Positions 40,454-51,950 of a DNA stretch of 64,000 nt are shown piece after piece (within the stretch, counting starts at the first letter, position 1; every line of letters starts with the position of its first letter). Below the pieces are notes generated by a model. The model saw only the letters and a program-made list of their open reading frames with translations, did not search any database and was not told the origin of the DNA. Source of the stretch: Paraspadella gotoi. Lineage: Eukaryota; Chaetognatha. The position numbers were made by a program, and so were the translations under genes. The stretch lies in assembly GCA_051294375.1 (NCBI GenBank), contig CM119269.1:5837183-5901182 (forward strand). Direction: 5' to 3'.

Positions 40454-41571
40454 CTGACTACGACTTCCTCTTGTTAATTGTTGAACTTCAAAGGTCGCTT
40501 TTAACTGGTTGCCTTTGCAAGAACCAATTTGTTTTCCATTCATTGAGTTCAGTTCATTTAACTTTGCGATGTTAATCCCATCGATTTGACCTCCAGAGCA
40601 GGCTGGAGCGACTTCTTTCCATTTTCGTCGACAAAAAAAAAATATTTTTCATTCTTAATCTTGAATGTTCTTCTGTAATTTCTAAAATGTCAAATTCATG
40701 TCATTTTTTTCCCCACCGATTTATGCCGGATTTATTCATCTTCATTTAATTTTGTAATTTATCTTCTTCCTTCGTGATTCCCCGTCTTTTTTTATCCGGA
40801 GTAAAATGTCACTCGGCAATTAGAGTCGATGATCGTTAAATTTATTGAATCATTAAGTTTAACTACGAAAGAAAACTAGAGATTTATTATCGCTTTTAAA
40901 GTCGCGAGATCTTTTAATTTCTTAGCAAAGAGGAAAAGAAATTAATATCATTGTATTCCCCATATTTTAAAAATACTGAAATGAAAACAAAATTCGAATT
41001 TGTTTTTAGACTTCTTATTTAAAATTANNNNNNNNNNTGTATTCCCCATATTTCGAAAATTCGAATTTGTTTTTAGACTTCTTATTTAGAATTAAATACT
41101 TAATACAAAATAATTTTACCACGTCCACAGATATACAAATTTTACGAAGGAGTCGACCCAAAATACGTGGGTGAGGTGAAGACGAAACCCGATCACTGGA
41201 CGGATCTTTTTCTCGTCGCCCCTACCATATTTTTTGGGTAATAAATATTTAATTAAGGTTGATTTCAAACTTGAGTTATTTCGAGATCTTTCTTCGTACC
41301 CCCATGACCCCCACCACCCTCGCATCCCCATTCCCAGCTACCAATGTCACGTGAGCGCGGTGCCCATCTACTCTTGCCTCCGCAACCGCAGCGTCGCCGA
41401 ATTCCTGAAGACCGTGTTGACGGCGATGCTGGTCTGCATGGCGACTTACTCTGTCGCCGCCGTCTACGGGTACCTTACCTTCGGGTCAAAAGTCTACGAC
41501 GACATCCTTACCAACTACGACGCCAGCGATCCGCTCGTGTCAGTGGCGCTCATCGCGATGGCGCTGAAAAC

Positions 41572-41629
<58 letters not shown>

Positions 41630-41981
41630 TAGATAGATAAGATAGATTAGATAGATGATAGATAGATAGATAGATAGATAGAGAATAAAACTTTACTTCA
41701 TAGAAATACCAACTTAAAAAAATAAACTTACCATTCTAGCTACACGACCTACCCGCTCCTAATATTTTGCGGAAGAACCGGGGTCGAATCGTTGTGGATA
41801 AAAGCGCGCCGCTTGACGCCGGGTCGTGCCGCCAAGGGAGAGTTGGTGCGACGCATTGTGACGGTTGTCACGTGGTTTGTCGGCACTGTCGTCGTCGCCG
41901 TTTATTTGCCGGGAATCGATTCCGTCATTCCGGTTCTGGGTGAGAAGCTAAAATAGAAAGAAAAGATAGAAAGAGAGAAAA

Positions 41982-42073
<92 letters not shown>

Positions 42074-42540
42074 AAAAAAGAAGTAAAAACGTGAATTTAA
42101 AAAAAAAGGGTTCCGAACAAGCTAACCCACCCAACTATCCAACCCACCCGCCCTTCAACTACCTTGTCTCCCTTCAATCCACAGGCGCCTTCGCCACGAC
42201 CTTCATCGTCATCTTCCCAGGTCTTTGTCTCCTCCAAATCGTCCTCAAACGCGCCGACGCCGCCGCCTTGGGGGTCGACGTCGGCGCCGTCGATCGACTC
42301 AAGATGCGCAACGTGTCTCGAGCGACGCCGCCCACTTTCGACGGTGCCGCCTCCTTCGGAGCCTCGTCGTTCGGCGCCAGCATCAACTGGGCGCCGGAAA
42401 CGGTCGTCGCCCGGCGGAAGAGAACGGCGCTCAAGTGTCTGGCGATTTTCTTGATCGTTTTCGGATTTTTTATTCTCGGAATCATCGTCACCAACGGATT
42501 CATGCAGCACTCGGTCAAGACGCCGCTCTGCAGCTACTGA
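38658..42540 (+). CDS. SLC38A7/8-like: Sodium-coupled neutral amino acid transporter, SLC38 family (SNAT7/8-like)
   Basis: Seven exons: 38658-39003, 39329-39520, 39930-40123, 41131-41237, 41338-41571, 41740-41939 and 42185-42540, giving 542 residues with consistent phases. Exon 1 carries a ~75-residue Pro/Ser-rich cytosolic tail, then the first helix with NAALGSALLNFP, close to the GAGLLNFP signature of SNATs. GTCVTFLIIIGDQ spans exons 2-3. FGYQCHVSAVPIY (exons 4-5), TYTTYPLLIFCGR (exons 5-6) and FPGLCLLQ (exon 7) also match the SNAT7/8 pattern of an 11-helix secondary transporter. These move glutamine and other neutral amino acids with Na+; SNAT7 works at the lysosome, but location here is not shown. 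Intron 3 must use a weak donor, CAG then GTCGGG, to keep frame. Intron 3 contains a 10-N gap. No broken frame. Confidence 0.92.
40381..40452. repeat. (GA)n microsatellite in SLC38 intron 3
   Basis: GA dinucleotides with one AAAG interruption. Confidence 0.95.
41028..41037. other. 10-N assembly gap with redundant flanks
   Basis: The sequence on both sides repeats the same segment (TGTATTCCCCATATTT to TTTTTAGACTTCTTATTTA), so the gap probably joins overlapping contig ends. Confidence 0.9.
41574..41685. repeat. (GA)n then (GATA)n in SLC38 intron 5
   Basis: Begins at the exon 5 donor itself (GTGAGAGAGA), then turns into GATA units. Confidence 0.95.
41985..42078. repeat. (GAAA)n in SLC38 intron 6
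   Basis: About 23 GAAA units, starting some 45 bases after the exon 6 donor. Confidence 0.95.
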
Positions 42541-42844
42541 CGGCTCGGTCCTGCGGGGCAGAGGGTGCTGCGGTTGGCTTTTATTTAATACGTTCCGTGT
42601 AAAATATCGTTTATTAGAAATAATATCTCGAAATAAGACATTGGTTATTTAAACGAGTGATCTCAAAATTTTTTTCCAATTTTTTTCTTGGCTCGCGATT
42701 TTAGCGAACCTANNNNNNNNNNTTTCGCAAAAGTCCGTTTCAGAATTATGAAAAATTAGTTTTTATTGTGAAAGAGAAAACAAAGTTTGTTTTTTGAAAT
42801 TTGATTACTATTAGAGAGATTAAACGGGGGAGAATAGAGAAAGG

Positions 42845-42845
<1 letters not shown>

Positions 42846-42921
<76 letters not shown>

Positions 42922-42932
42922 AAGAGAGAGAG
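42846..42932. repeat. (GA)n microsatellite
   Basis: Nearly pure GA tract of almost 90 bases. Confidence 0.95.
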
Positions 42933-43409
42933 CCTTATGACCTCGCCTTCTCTTCCTCCTTTCTACCGTCAAGATGCGTCAATCAAAAACGTCCAATCGA
43001 TTTTCGCGCGTGACGTCACGAAGCGCCGACGCGTGGTGACTAGAGTTCCCCAGCCTGAAAAAACCCCATACTAAGTTTTCACTCGGTCCGGTTTCCCATT
43101 ATTTCTTGTCTTAAATTCATTTTAAAAGCCTGTTTGACCAAAAAATGTTTTTGCTAATAAACCCAATAGAGCGTCAAAGTGAACTAGTACTGATGCAAAA
43201 AAAATTTGGCGAAAAATGATAATAATTTTTAAAGAAAGAGTTTTAATATGCTAAAATTTAAGGATTTTTCACCATTATTAGTTAAAAAAACACCAGTCGC
43301 TAGTTTTTTTTTATTAATTTGAAANNNNNNNNNNTTAATTTTAATAAAAGCGAAATGGTCGCGATGACGTCACAACGACGACCATCGAAAGCAAATTGTC
43401 GTTGTTGTC

Positions 43410-43517
43410 ATCGTTGTTCTTCTGTTTTTATTCCATCTTTTTTCTTGTCGTTGTTCTTCTGTTTTTATTCCATCTTTTTTGTTGTCGTTGTTCTTCCGTT
43501 TTTATTCCATCGTTGTT
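43410..43517. repeat. 37-bp tandem repeat, three copies
   Basis: Unit CGTTGTTCTTCTGTTTTTAT plus TCCATCTTTTTT and linker, three copies with few changes. Confidence 0.85.
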
Positions 43518-43948
43518 GCTGGGTATAATTGTTGATGCAGTTTCTGTTGTTGTTTTTGCAATTGTTTGGTATCGCTTGATTAGTAAGATTGGCGAGGTAG
43601 AGTAGGTTAACAAAGAGCGGATTAGCAGAAGCCTTTTTCTCTTCGAAAGGATGATGTCACAATCAAAGGATTCTCATTCGCGTCTCCNNNNNNNNNNTTG
43701 TCGAGACGATTAATTTCATCGCGCGTCATTAAACTTTCTCCGCCGCAGGACAAAGGTAAGGAGGGGTGAGGCCTGAAGAGAAGGGGTGAGGGAGTGGGAG
43801 GGAAGAGTGAAAAAGAGAGGAAGGATGAAGAAAAAGGAAAATTAAGGAAAGAAAGGAAAAGGATAAAACAAATGAAGTATACAAGGAGAAGAAACCGAGA
43901 AGAGTGAAACAGAAAAGAAAGAAAATGAAGGTAAAGAAATAAAAAGAA

Positions 43949-44226
43949 CGGTAATTCCAATGTGTTGCGCCGCAGTGACTTTATTTTCACATGTATTTTC
44001 CTTTGATTGCATGATATGAAATGACATGACATTACTAAAAAAAACTTTCTTTGCCCGTGTATTCATGACATGCCCTGCATCAAAATTTCGTCTTTTATTC
44101 CTTATAATTTTAGGAATTCCTGAAGGCGGTGTCTCAACAGATGAGCCACCAACTAGACAGACGTACAGACAAACCGACCGAAAAGTGACTTATAGAAAAA
44201 AAGAAGAAAAAAAGATTCGCGATTAT
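43949..44226 (+). mobile_element. Dispersed short-TIR repeat, copy 3
   Basis: Starts CGGTAATTCCAATGTGTTGC followed by GCCGCAGTGACTTT. The middle has GGAATTCCTGAAGGCGGTG and a GACAGACGTACAGAC-type tract. The 3' end is degraded after AAAGTGACTTATAG. Confidence 0.65.
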
Positions 44227-44906
44227 TAGGGGAAAATACTTAATAAAAGCGTAAGGAGATAGGAGGAGGTCATGGTGGAAAGGTTTATGATAATGAGGAG
44301 GGAAATAAAATGTCTAGAAAAAGCGTCAACCGATGAAGAAAACTGGTTGGATCGGTTACAAAAGTTTTTGGCAAAGATTCATTGTGTTATATCTCGTCTT
44401 AAAACGATGATTAGATTTTCAATTTTTTCTTGGCGTTAATATCATTTAATAAGTTAAAAACGTGAAAGGTTGAACGAAGGCAGGAAACACGATAAAAAAA
44501 AGAGAATACAGAGTTGTGAGATTAGATAATGTTTAAAGAGAAAACCGATTTTCTTTTGTTTTTATCCTTCAACTCTCTTCATGTTTCCAATCTACCAAAA
44601 AAATTCCTAGTTTCGTCAACCGGTTTTTTTTTTCTTTTTCGAAGAAACGAAACGGATCTACGTCCTTGGCAGAACTTGTTTTCGTCGACCGTGATACTTT
44701 ATTCTTTCTCTCTCTGCTTTCTATCTTCCTTTCTTTTTCCCGTTTTTTTCCTCATGTATATATGCGTTAATTAAATTAACTAACAATAGACCAAAAAACC
44801 AAGGATCGTTTGTAACATTTCGCATAAATTTTAGAGTTCAAGCAAAAATATTAAATTTTCGCCCTTCGCTGTTCCTTTTTTTTCCTCCAAATAAAAAATA
44901 AAAACA

Positions 44907-47409
44907 ATGACTCTCGTCGACATCTCCATCTGCGTCCTCTTCCTCTTCCTAGGCCCATTGATTTTCTTTGGAATCCTCTTCTTCCTCCCTTGCCTTCGCC
45001 GGTGCTGCCACCCAGCGTGGATCGTTTTCTTCCCGATGACGCAAAGTTTCTTTCTGGCGAAAATCAATGACGACGAAGAAGAAAATGAGGAAGAAAAAGA
45101 AGGACAACGAAAGAAAGAGGAGAAACAACAACAACAAGATGACGCCCAAGAATCCATGGAGACTTTGGGCGACACAGATTCTGTTCCGCAGCCAAAATCA
45201 AAACAGCAAACAAATGCACAGCAACAGCCGCACAAGCTCGACCCACCTACGCGATGTCACGAATCCGAGCTGGGCTGCTGCGGGAGGCGCCGTTTTCGCT
45301 TGGATACGTCGGAGGCGTGGGCGACGGCGATCTTTAACGCCGCCGCCGTCGTCGTCGTCGCAGTTGGATGCTTTGGCTTCGGGAGAGTCTGGCTGCTGGA
45401 CTACGAGCAGGCGAGAATTTTTGATTGTGACACTTATTACGGACGTGACAATTACTTTGTGAACAAACACCACGAAAAATATCCATTTGCTTGATAACCA
45501 AGCTATTTTTTCAACCTTCCTTCTATAAAGCCTGGTTTGAGGCCTCATTATCTTTTATACATTTCTCCTATAAAACCCAGCAAGCTTATTATCAAAACGT
45601 CTTTTAAATTTCAGTTCACATTCTTATCCTTGGTTACTTTATTAATTTTTTTAAAAGCTCACATTTTTTTTTAGAAATAATATAAATTTTACTTGATAAT
45701 TTTATTGCGTAGCATTCACTAATGAAAATCTTTATTCAAATTCAAATTCCATTCAGAAATCAAAAATCTCGGATCTCGAGAATTGGCGCTGCGTCGGCGC
45801 AACCACCCCTACTTCGGAGCGCCGTTCCTGCGACGCGGCGGTTTTAGCGGCGGCCGCAGCAGCTGCGGTGAAAAAGCGCGACTGGACAGATATTGCCAGC
45901 AGCTGTTCCCGTATCCCAATCGAGATCCTGTATTACGGATGCACAGGTAATTTGATTGAACCACGGAGCGATGTCTCAGTCTCTCTCATTTTGATAGCAA
46001 AGGCAGAAATGTTTCAGACAATCATTCCAACGCGAACGCAACTTTCGATGATTTCTTCTCACTACGTAATTTGACTTTTATGTTAAGTAATAATTTAATA
46101 GTTGTTATTTAAATCTATTTGGGTCAGTTTTTGACAATTATCAACACTTAATATTGGATAATGAATATTATTAATATATTAAATAATTCTCTGCGATAAA
46201 TTCTCACCCCAAGGTCAGACTCAATTCTCTCGTCGGAAACGAGGCGCCGCCAACTCGTCGTCCCCCGCCTCCGCCGCCGCCAGCATCGTCGCGGACATAA
46301 CTGCAACCGCCCGCGTCTGCTGCAACGCCTTCCCCGACGGTTGCTGGTTGCCGACGCCCGGAATCCAGGTCACCGGCTTGGGTCACGGAGATCGCGTCAT
46401 TTGGGTCGGGAATCGAATAATCGGTCGCTGCTTGAGCCGTAGCCTCTGCGACCGCTGCGCGTTCTCCCATTGCAACTGCAGCAAAGTGGCAGCCGAGGCC
46501 GCCGCCGCCGCCGCCGACGCAGAGTGCGCCAACCGGCGTCGAGTGACGGACGCCTGCGAGGAGAGCGACGTCCTGGCTGCGGTGGAGACGGCGATGCGCG
46601 ATCGATTCTTGGCCGAGATGTTAGAAGAAAGCGTCACGAAAAAAGGTTGCGACGATTATTTGAAAAACAAACTGAAGAAGCGCGCCGTTGACGCCGCTGA
46701 CGCCGCCGTCGAAGATGTCTACCGACGCGTCGTTCGAGTCGTCAATGGTGCACTCGCCGGCGTCGGCGACTTTTGTTACAGATGGCGTCCGAATTGGAAA
46801 GAGGCGCTGATCGGCGCCGCGGTTGGAATCGGTCTCTTTGTCGGATTCTCGCTCGTCTTTCAGGTCGAGTGAAGAGAGAGAGGAGATTTTTTTTGGGGGG
46901 GGGTTCTTAAGGGGAAGTGAAACTTTTAGACGGGTTATTTTTTTCGGAATAATTTCGATTTAACATTGGAAATAAGTTTTGGGTAAGGTTATGGTTTTGT
47001 TTTGCCTTAGTAGCCCCGTTGGGGATTGCCTGTGATACAAAGACCAACTGGCGAAGGGATTGCGGAGTCTTTATCACCGCTTTTCGCTCACAATTTCTCA
47101 CAACATCGACCACATTCCTCCTTTCAGATGGTCGCCAATTTCGTCGTCCTGGTTTTCTTGGACGCGGAGTCCGACGAGAAGCGAAGCCTCCTCCGCCGCT
47201 CGGGCGTCAATCCACAAGTCCGGAAATGGGCGTTGCCCGTCTTCGTTATCCTGGCGTCTGCGTCGGTGGCGGCGTTGCACCTGGCGTTCTGCGGAGTCGT
47301 CGATGGAGTCGTCGTCACTCAGGACGTCGTCCTCGTCGTCTCTGTCGTCGTCGTCGTTTTGACGGGAATTCTTTTGCCGTGGGAGGACGCCACGCCCATG
47401 CCGAGTTGA
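44907..47409 (+). CDS. Orphan multi-pass membrane protein with Cys-rich loop
   Basis: Four exons: 44907-45458, 45757-45946, 46214-46863 and 47128-47409, giving 557 residues. It opens with a hydrophobic segment (LFLFLGPLIFFGILFFLP), then a Glu/Gln-rich cytosolic stretch with poly-Gln. A second helix lies near residues 133-158 (AIFNAAAVVVVAVGCFGF). Next is a large loop with at least 15 Cys (CCNAFPDGCW, CDRCAFSHCNC), then a long helix (EALIGAAVGIGLFVGFSLVF) and two more hydrophobic segments with a Val run near the C-terminus. Two membrane spans around a Cys-rich loop recall tetraspanin or TipE/KCNMB-like layouts, but no diagnostic motif is present, so I assign no function. Intron 1 is GT-AG; the exon 3 donor is the unusual CAG then GTCGAG. 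Without that splice, exon 3 would end three codons later in TGA. AATAAA follows at 47524. Confidence 0.6.
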
Positions 47410-47523
47410 AGGCTTGGACGTGACGAGCGTCGCGGCGAAACTCATTAATGTCATGCATAATACGTCATGCATAATATGTCATGCATAATATGTCATGCAT
47501 ATAATGGTCGGATGGTTATTAGT

Positions 47524-47529
47524 AATAAA
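47524..47529 (+). other. Candidate polyadenylation signal
   Basis: AATAAA 115 bases after the stop of the orphan membrane protein gene. Confidence 0.35.
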
Positions 47530-47586
47530 TTGAGAAATGCTAGTGTGGCTACGAAAGTTCCTAGTTGTGTCTAGCGGTGACGAGAG

Positions 47587-47588
<2 letters not shown>

Positions 47589-47642
<54 letters not shown>

Positions 47643-47645
47643 TCT
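47589..47645. repeat. (CT)n microsatellite
   Basis: Pure CT tract followed by CTTT-type repeat. Confidence 0.95.
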
Positions 47646-48025
47646 TTTTTTCTCTTTCTTTCTTTTTCTTTCTTTTTATTCTTACTTTCGCTATCTGTCT
47701 TTTAGTAACGTTTAATTGAAATATTGTCAACGGTCAAACAGTGAATATTTCTTAATTAATTTCTTAGTTAACTCTACTACTGTTTAAACGGATCTTCACT
47801 GGTCAAATTAAGCTGTAATAATAAGTCCCTAAGCTCAATAAAAAAAATATTGCAATACAGATTAGCCTAGTTTATTGAAATATAAATAAAGTTAAAAGTT
47901 ATTTTACGTTGAAAGCGACATTAAATTGTATGTTTTGCTGGAGAAAAAAAAATAAGGCGCATCATCCTTAATTAACCAATAAATCAAAAAGGATTTCCAT
48001 CTAAACTTGGCTGTACAGAAATTGC

Positions 48026-48376
48026 TCAGTAAAATCGCGCCAGATCTTTCGCCAACTTTTTCAGCATTTCCTTTCCTCCCAACTTTTGATATACAACGCC
48101 TTCGTCGTCGTCGTCATCTGTCTTTCTCGTCATTTTCGTCGTCGCCGTCTTCGTCCCCGTAACTCGAAGCAGCGACCCCACCCCGGATGTAACCGAGTCG
48201 GCCGCCGCCAACTTCGCCTTTAACTCTTTGACGACGGCATCGTCCAAGCCGGCGTTTCGTTCTCGGCAACGCCCCGACGCCGTCTTCGCCACCGCGGCGC
48301 TTGAGACCAAACGTCGCCGCGGCAGTCTCGTCTCTAATCGTCTCATCTCCTCGATTTTCAAGACGCTGAAATCTTT
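48026..48376 (-). CDS. Possible last exon of an orphan minus-strand gene
   Basis: An open minus-strand frame ends at a TGA at 48026. The middle reads as an amphipathic helix (GLDDAVVKELKAKLAAADS). It is followed by Thr/Lys and poly-Asp, then a helical tail (LGGKEMLKKLAKDLARFY). Upstream of about 48376 the frame closes, and there are possible acceptor AGs, so it may belong with the exon at 48958-49277. A second frame is also partly open. I do not recognise it. Confidence 0.35.
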   Translation of the reverse strand, partial: KDFSVLKIEEMRRLETRLPRRRLVSSAAVAKTASGRCRERNAGLDDAVVKELKAKLAAADSVTSGVGSLLRVTGTKTATTKMTRKTDDDDDEGVVYQKLGGKEMLKKLAKDLARFY

Positions 48377-48483
48377 GGGCGCTTTTCGTCCTCAAGATGG
48401 CGAATTGGCTGAGCGATGAGACATCAGATGGCGTGGCTGATGGAATGCTTGATGAGCGGCCGTTACAGTGCGGATGGAATAGC

Positions 48484-48950
48484 TGATGGAGCGGATCTTA
48501 GATCACTGGCTGCGTGTAATCTCGACGGAAGTCCGTCCTTGTTCAAAAACAAGTCATTAAAAATTGAGAAAATGATTAATTGGGTCTCGTAAGGTTTCAA
48601 ATATTTTTATCCGTAATTTCCGTGACGGTTTCTGAAGGTTACTGTTGTTGTTTGTTGCGGTTTGCGACGCTACTGCTGTGTTATTGTTGTTGTTTTGTTG
48701 TTATGATAACGGTTGGGTCGGACTTGATCGTTCCCCTGACGAGCCTCGCTCCAGGCGGGTCTAAAAATAAATTTTGGGGGGGGTATCGCATCTTCTACTT
48801 TCAACGAACGTTTCGGTAGTCGGCCTCGTGCCAAAAAAATTAAACTCGTATTTTTAATTAATATTATTAATTATTATTGTTATTATTATAATAAATTATT
48901 ATTAAATTATTAGAAAACTCGATCGCGCGTTCTTTTTTTTCTTTTTTTTT
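48484..48950. repeat. Duplicated module A, copy 1
   Basis: Almost the same sequence recurs at 49740-50165, starting CTGATGGAGCGGATCTTAGA. Differences are mostly one-base indels in homopolymers. Confidence 0.85.
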
Positions 48951-48957
48951 TTCTTAC

Positions 48958-49277
48958 CTTCATCCTCCCGCAGATTTCCGCGCCTTCTCTCCCGAAGTGC
49001 GGCGGCTGCAGCGACGGCCGGGCATTCCGATTAACATTCCGCTGCCGACGCGGCGACGGCGAAGCGGCGCGGAAAACCTCTCGGCGCTCGGCGGGCGGCC
49101 GGAGACCTTCCGCCGCGCGCGCGGCGCCCGGAGCGGCGTGGCGTGGCGGCTTCCAGGGCGGATTTCGGCGCCGATAGTTTTCCGTTGAAATTCGTCCCCT
49201 TCTTCGTATTCGTCCGCCGTAATTTTCGTCGTAATCGTCGCCTTCGTAATCGTCGGTAATAATCTTCTTCTTCGTCG
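48958..49277 (-). CDS. Internal exon of orphan Tyr/Asp- and Arg-rich gene (module B, copy 1)
   Basis: On the minus strand an acceptor (TAATTCCCAG) leads into acidic, Tyr-rich sequence (DDYEGDDYDENYGGRIRRR), then Arg/Pro-rich sequence and SLQPPHFGREGAEICGRMK. It ends at a strong GTAAGA donor (48957 and below). One extra C early in the exon breaks the frame after DEEEDYY. The same exon recurs near 53236-53542. It is probably part of an extracellular or matrix-like protein; family unknown. Whether it joins the frame at 48.0-48.4 kb is not clear. Confidence 0.4.
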
Positions 49278-49713
49278 CTGGGAATTATTTTTAATCACCG
49301 TTACCGTTAGTAAAAGTAGATATTAGTTGGATAAAGATGAACGAAAAGCCCAACGCTTTTTTTAATACATTATATCAATCTTACAAAAAAGTTACTCAAT
49401 ACAATGATAGATATAAAAATCAACATAAAAACAAAATATATGAAATGGAAAGAAACGGATTGGAAAAAAAGTAAACTTGATTATATGACATATATAGAAA
49501 TACTATATATGATGATAGACAACGTCAAATAAGAAAATAACGCGTATGAAATCTAACATTGACTGAAACCTTGCAGGCCTTAACTCTCTACCACCGCCTG
49601 GTGTCAAGGGCAAGATTGCTCGTCTATTGAATGAATGAATGATCTTTGTATTCGCCGTCCCAATTTTATAAAAAATTATTAAAACAAGAACGGTATACCA
49701 CAATGTGTTGAGA

Positions 49714-49738
49714 NNNNNNNNNNNNNNNNNNNNNNNNN
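49714..49738. other. 25-N assembly gap
   Basis: Twenty-five undetermined bases. A truncated 5' end of the dispersed short-TIR repeat (CACAATGTGTTGAGA) abuts it on the left. Confidence 0.99.
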
Positions 49739-49739
49739 T

Positions 49740-50165
49740 AGCTGATGGAGCGGATCTTAGATCACTGGCTGCGTGTAATCTCGACGGAAGTCCGTCCTTG
49801 TTCAAAAACAGATCATTAAAAATTGAGAAAATGATTAATTGGTCCGTAAGGTTTCGAAATATTTTTATCCGTAATTTCCGTGACGGTTTCTGAAAGGTTA
49901 CTGTTGTTGTTTGTTGCGGTTTGCGACGCTACTCTGTGTTATTGTTGTTGTTTTTGTTGTTATGATAACGGTTGGGTCGGACTTGATCGTTCCCCTGACG
50001 AGCCTCGCTCCAGGGGCGTCTAAAAAAAATTTTGGGGGGGGGTTATCGCACTTCTACTTCAACGAACGTTTCGGCTAGTCGGCCTCGGCCAAAAAAATTA
50101 AACTCGTATTTTTAATTAATATTAATTTATTGATCGTTATTATTATAATCAATTATTATTAATTA
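49740..50165. repeat. Duplicated module A, copy 2
   Basis: Direct copy of 48484-48950 with scattered one-base indels. Confidence 0.85.
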
Positions 50166-51950
50166 TTAGAAAATCTCGCTCACAGCTTGGCTATGATATG
50201 TCGCTATTATGTTCTGTTTATCGTGATTTGGTCGATCGACGTTTTTTGCTGAGCATTCCTTGTGAGAGGTCGGGTTGTGTGGGTGGTATGGAGTTTGGAT
50301 GCTCTCCTTGCAGTTCGTATTCATTGTCGCCTTCTTCTTGAAATGGGCGTGGGAGGGATGTTGACGTTGTTTAGTAGATGCGACTAGTTGATATTTGATT
50401 TTAGGGGGGCTGACAGTAGTTTTTTCTGCTTTGCGGGGTATTGAGTCGCTGACCTGGTTTTGATTCATTACAGGTTTTATTTTCTTTGCTTGTTGTTTAT
50501 TTTCTTATCGTGTATTAGTCTTTTACTTATATTAGGGATGGAATTGGTTCGGTACATTTTTTTGTTGAGTATTTTTTTAGGATAATCTGTTTGCGGGAGC
50601 GGCCGTATGGCGGTCGTGGGATGGTGGGGCGCTTGCGCGGCCGTTTTGATTATGGCTTGGTCCAACGGAAAAGGGTTCGGCATGTTGGACTAGTTGCGGG
50701 AGGTTGTCGTGTGTGTGGCTTTTTAGGTGACGTGAGTTTTTTTGATGGTGTATTAGTTGTCGTTGTGTGTGGTTATTGAAGTTGTTAGTGGTCGTTATTT
50801 CGTCGTGGAGCTGCTGGGGCGAGGATGTTGTCCGGTTTTTATCTTTTATAGTTGTCATGATTTAGTTGCGGAGATTCCAGATTTGAGTATATCTGGTGTT
50901 TTCGCTGTTTGGAGGCACTCGCCGTCGCTGTTTGTTGGGGTGTGCTGTTGGACGACTCTTGTTTTTTGTTTGGGCGCTCGAAGGTTTTTCCGGGATAGGG
51001 GATTTTGTCGCCTGTAGATTGTGGTTTCGATTGAGCTTTCGTGTGGATCGGTTGACTTTTCGTAGTTTTTGTTTTGGTCATCTTACGGGATTTCATATCG
51101 CTCGGCGGCCGTGTTGCAGGCCGCCCTGGGTTCTGCATCGCCCTGCTTTCACTCTTTGCATATTGCAGTTTCCGAGTATTTCTTCCATCCATTGTTTTTA
51201 TACTACTACCTATGCTTTCCTTTGGTTTCTTGGTCATCTTCACTTTTTGCTCCGGTGTGGTGCCTTCTGGCCATGACTGTCTACAACTTTCTCCTTTACA
51301 CATCTATCAGTCATTAGTTTCCACCCCATACTAAAGGTTTTTTGATTGGTTGCGCATCCTGCTCTATGAGTGCATTTATGGCTTCCTCGAGATATTCCGC
51401 GTTTTGCACTTCGACCATTTTATAGTGGACTAACTCTCGGATGTAGTTGTGCCACTGTTTGACTTCCGCCGTTCATTTCAGTGCGCTCCATATTTGCGCT
51501 TATTCGATTGGGCAGTCATGTACGGCGCCACTATTTTCTGCTTCTCTTTCCATTGTGGACACTCCATACGATCCCACTTACCCTGTTACCATTCAGCTGC
51601 CTCACTCCACGTGACACGACATGGTTAGGGGTTGACTGACTGTCTCTGTAGCGGATTTGCGAGGATGGATTTCTTCGCTCCGATTCATCTGATTTTATTG
51701 CCGGCGGTACCTGTTGTTTTATATATTTTTGCGGTTCCTCTTGGTTTTCGTGAATGTATTATTTTATTTCTTTTTACTTGATAGCCATTTGGTTTGTCAT
51801 CATTTATTTCTAGTATACGTGGAGGAGTTTCTAGGGAGTGCGGACTTTTGCATCTGTACTTCACGGTTGTCTGCCCTGCGTGTTCCGGAGCCTTTTTATT
51901 TTTTGTTATGCTTCAGTTTTTGGTTGTATGCATACTTCGGGCGGTAGGCT
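50166..51950. other. G/T-rich stretch of unknown origin
   Basis: The plus strand is conspicuously rich in G and T, so minus-strand frames are rich in Asn, Thr, Lys, Gln and His. One minus frame around 51330-51480 reads like real protein (ELVHYKMVEVQNAEYLEEAI) to a TAA. Another at 50839-51303 is a Lys/Ser/Thr-rich 154-residue frame. A-rich coding of this sort is common in retroelements, but I see no protease, polymerase or integrase motif. Unrecognised. Confidence 0.4.

Larger units (their letters stand above)
42541..44906. other. Intergenic stretch with three 10-N gaps
   Basis: It contains gaps at 42713-42722, 43325-43334 and 43688-43697, a (GA)n tract (42846-42932), a 37-bp tandem repeat and one dispersed repeat copy. 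No supported exon. Confidence 0.7.

Noticed and set aside
44907-47409. Tetraspanin or KCNMB/TipE assignment for the orphan membrane protein
   Set aside because: The CCG signature and spacing of tetraspanins and the conserved loop pattern of channel beta subunits are not present.
50839-51303. Minus-strand 154-residue Lys/Ser/Thr-rich frame as a gag-like protein
   Set aside because: No zinc knuckle or other diagnostic motif; the surrounding block may be unpolished sequence.
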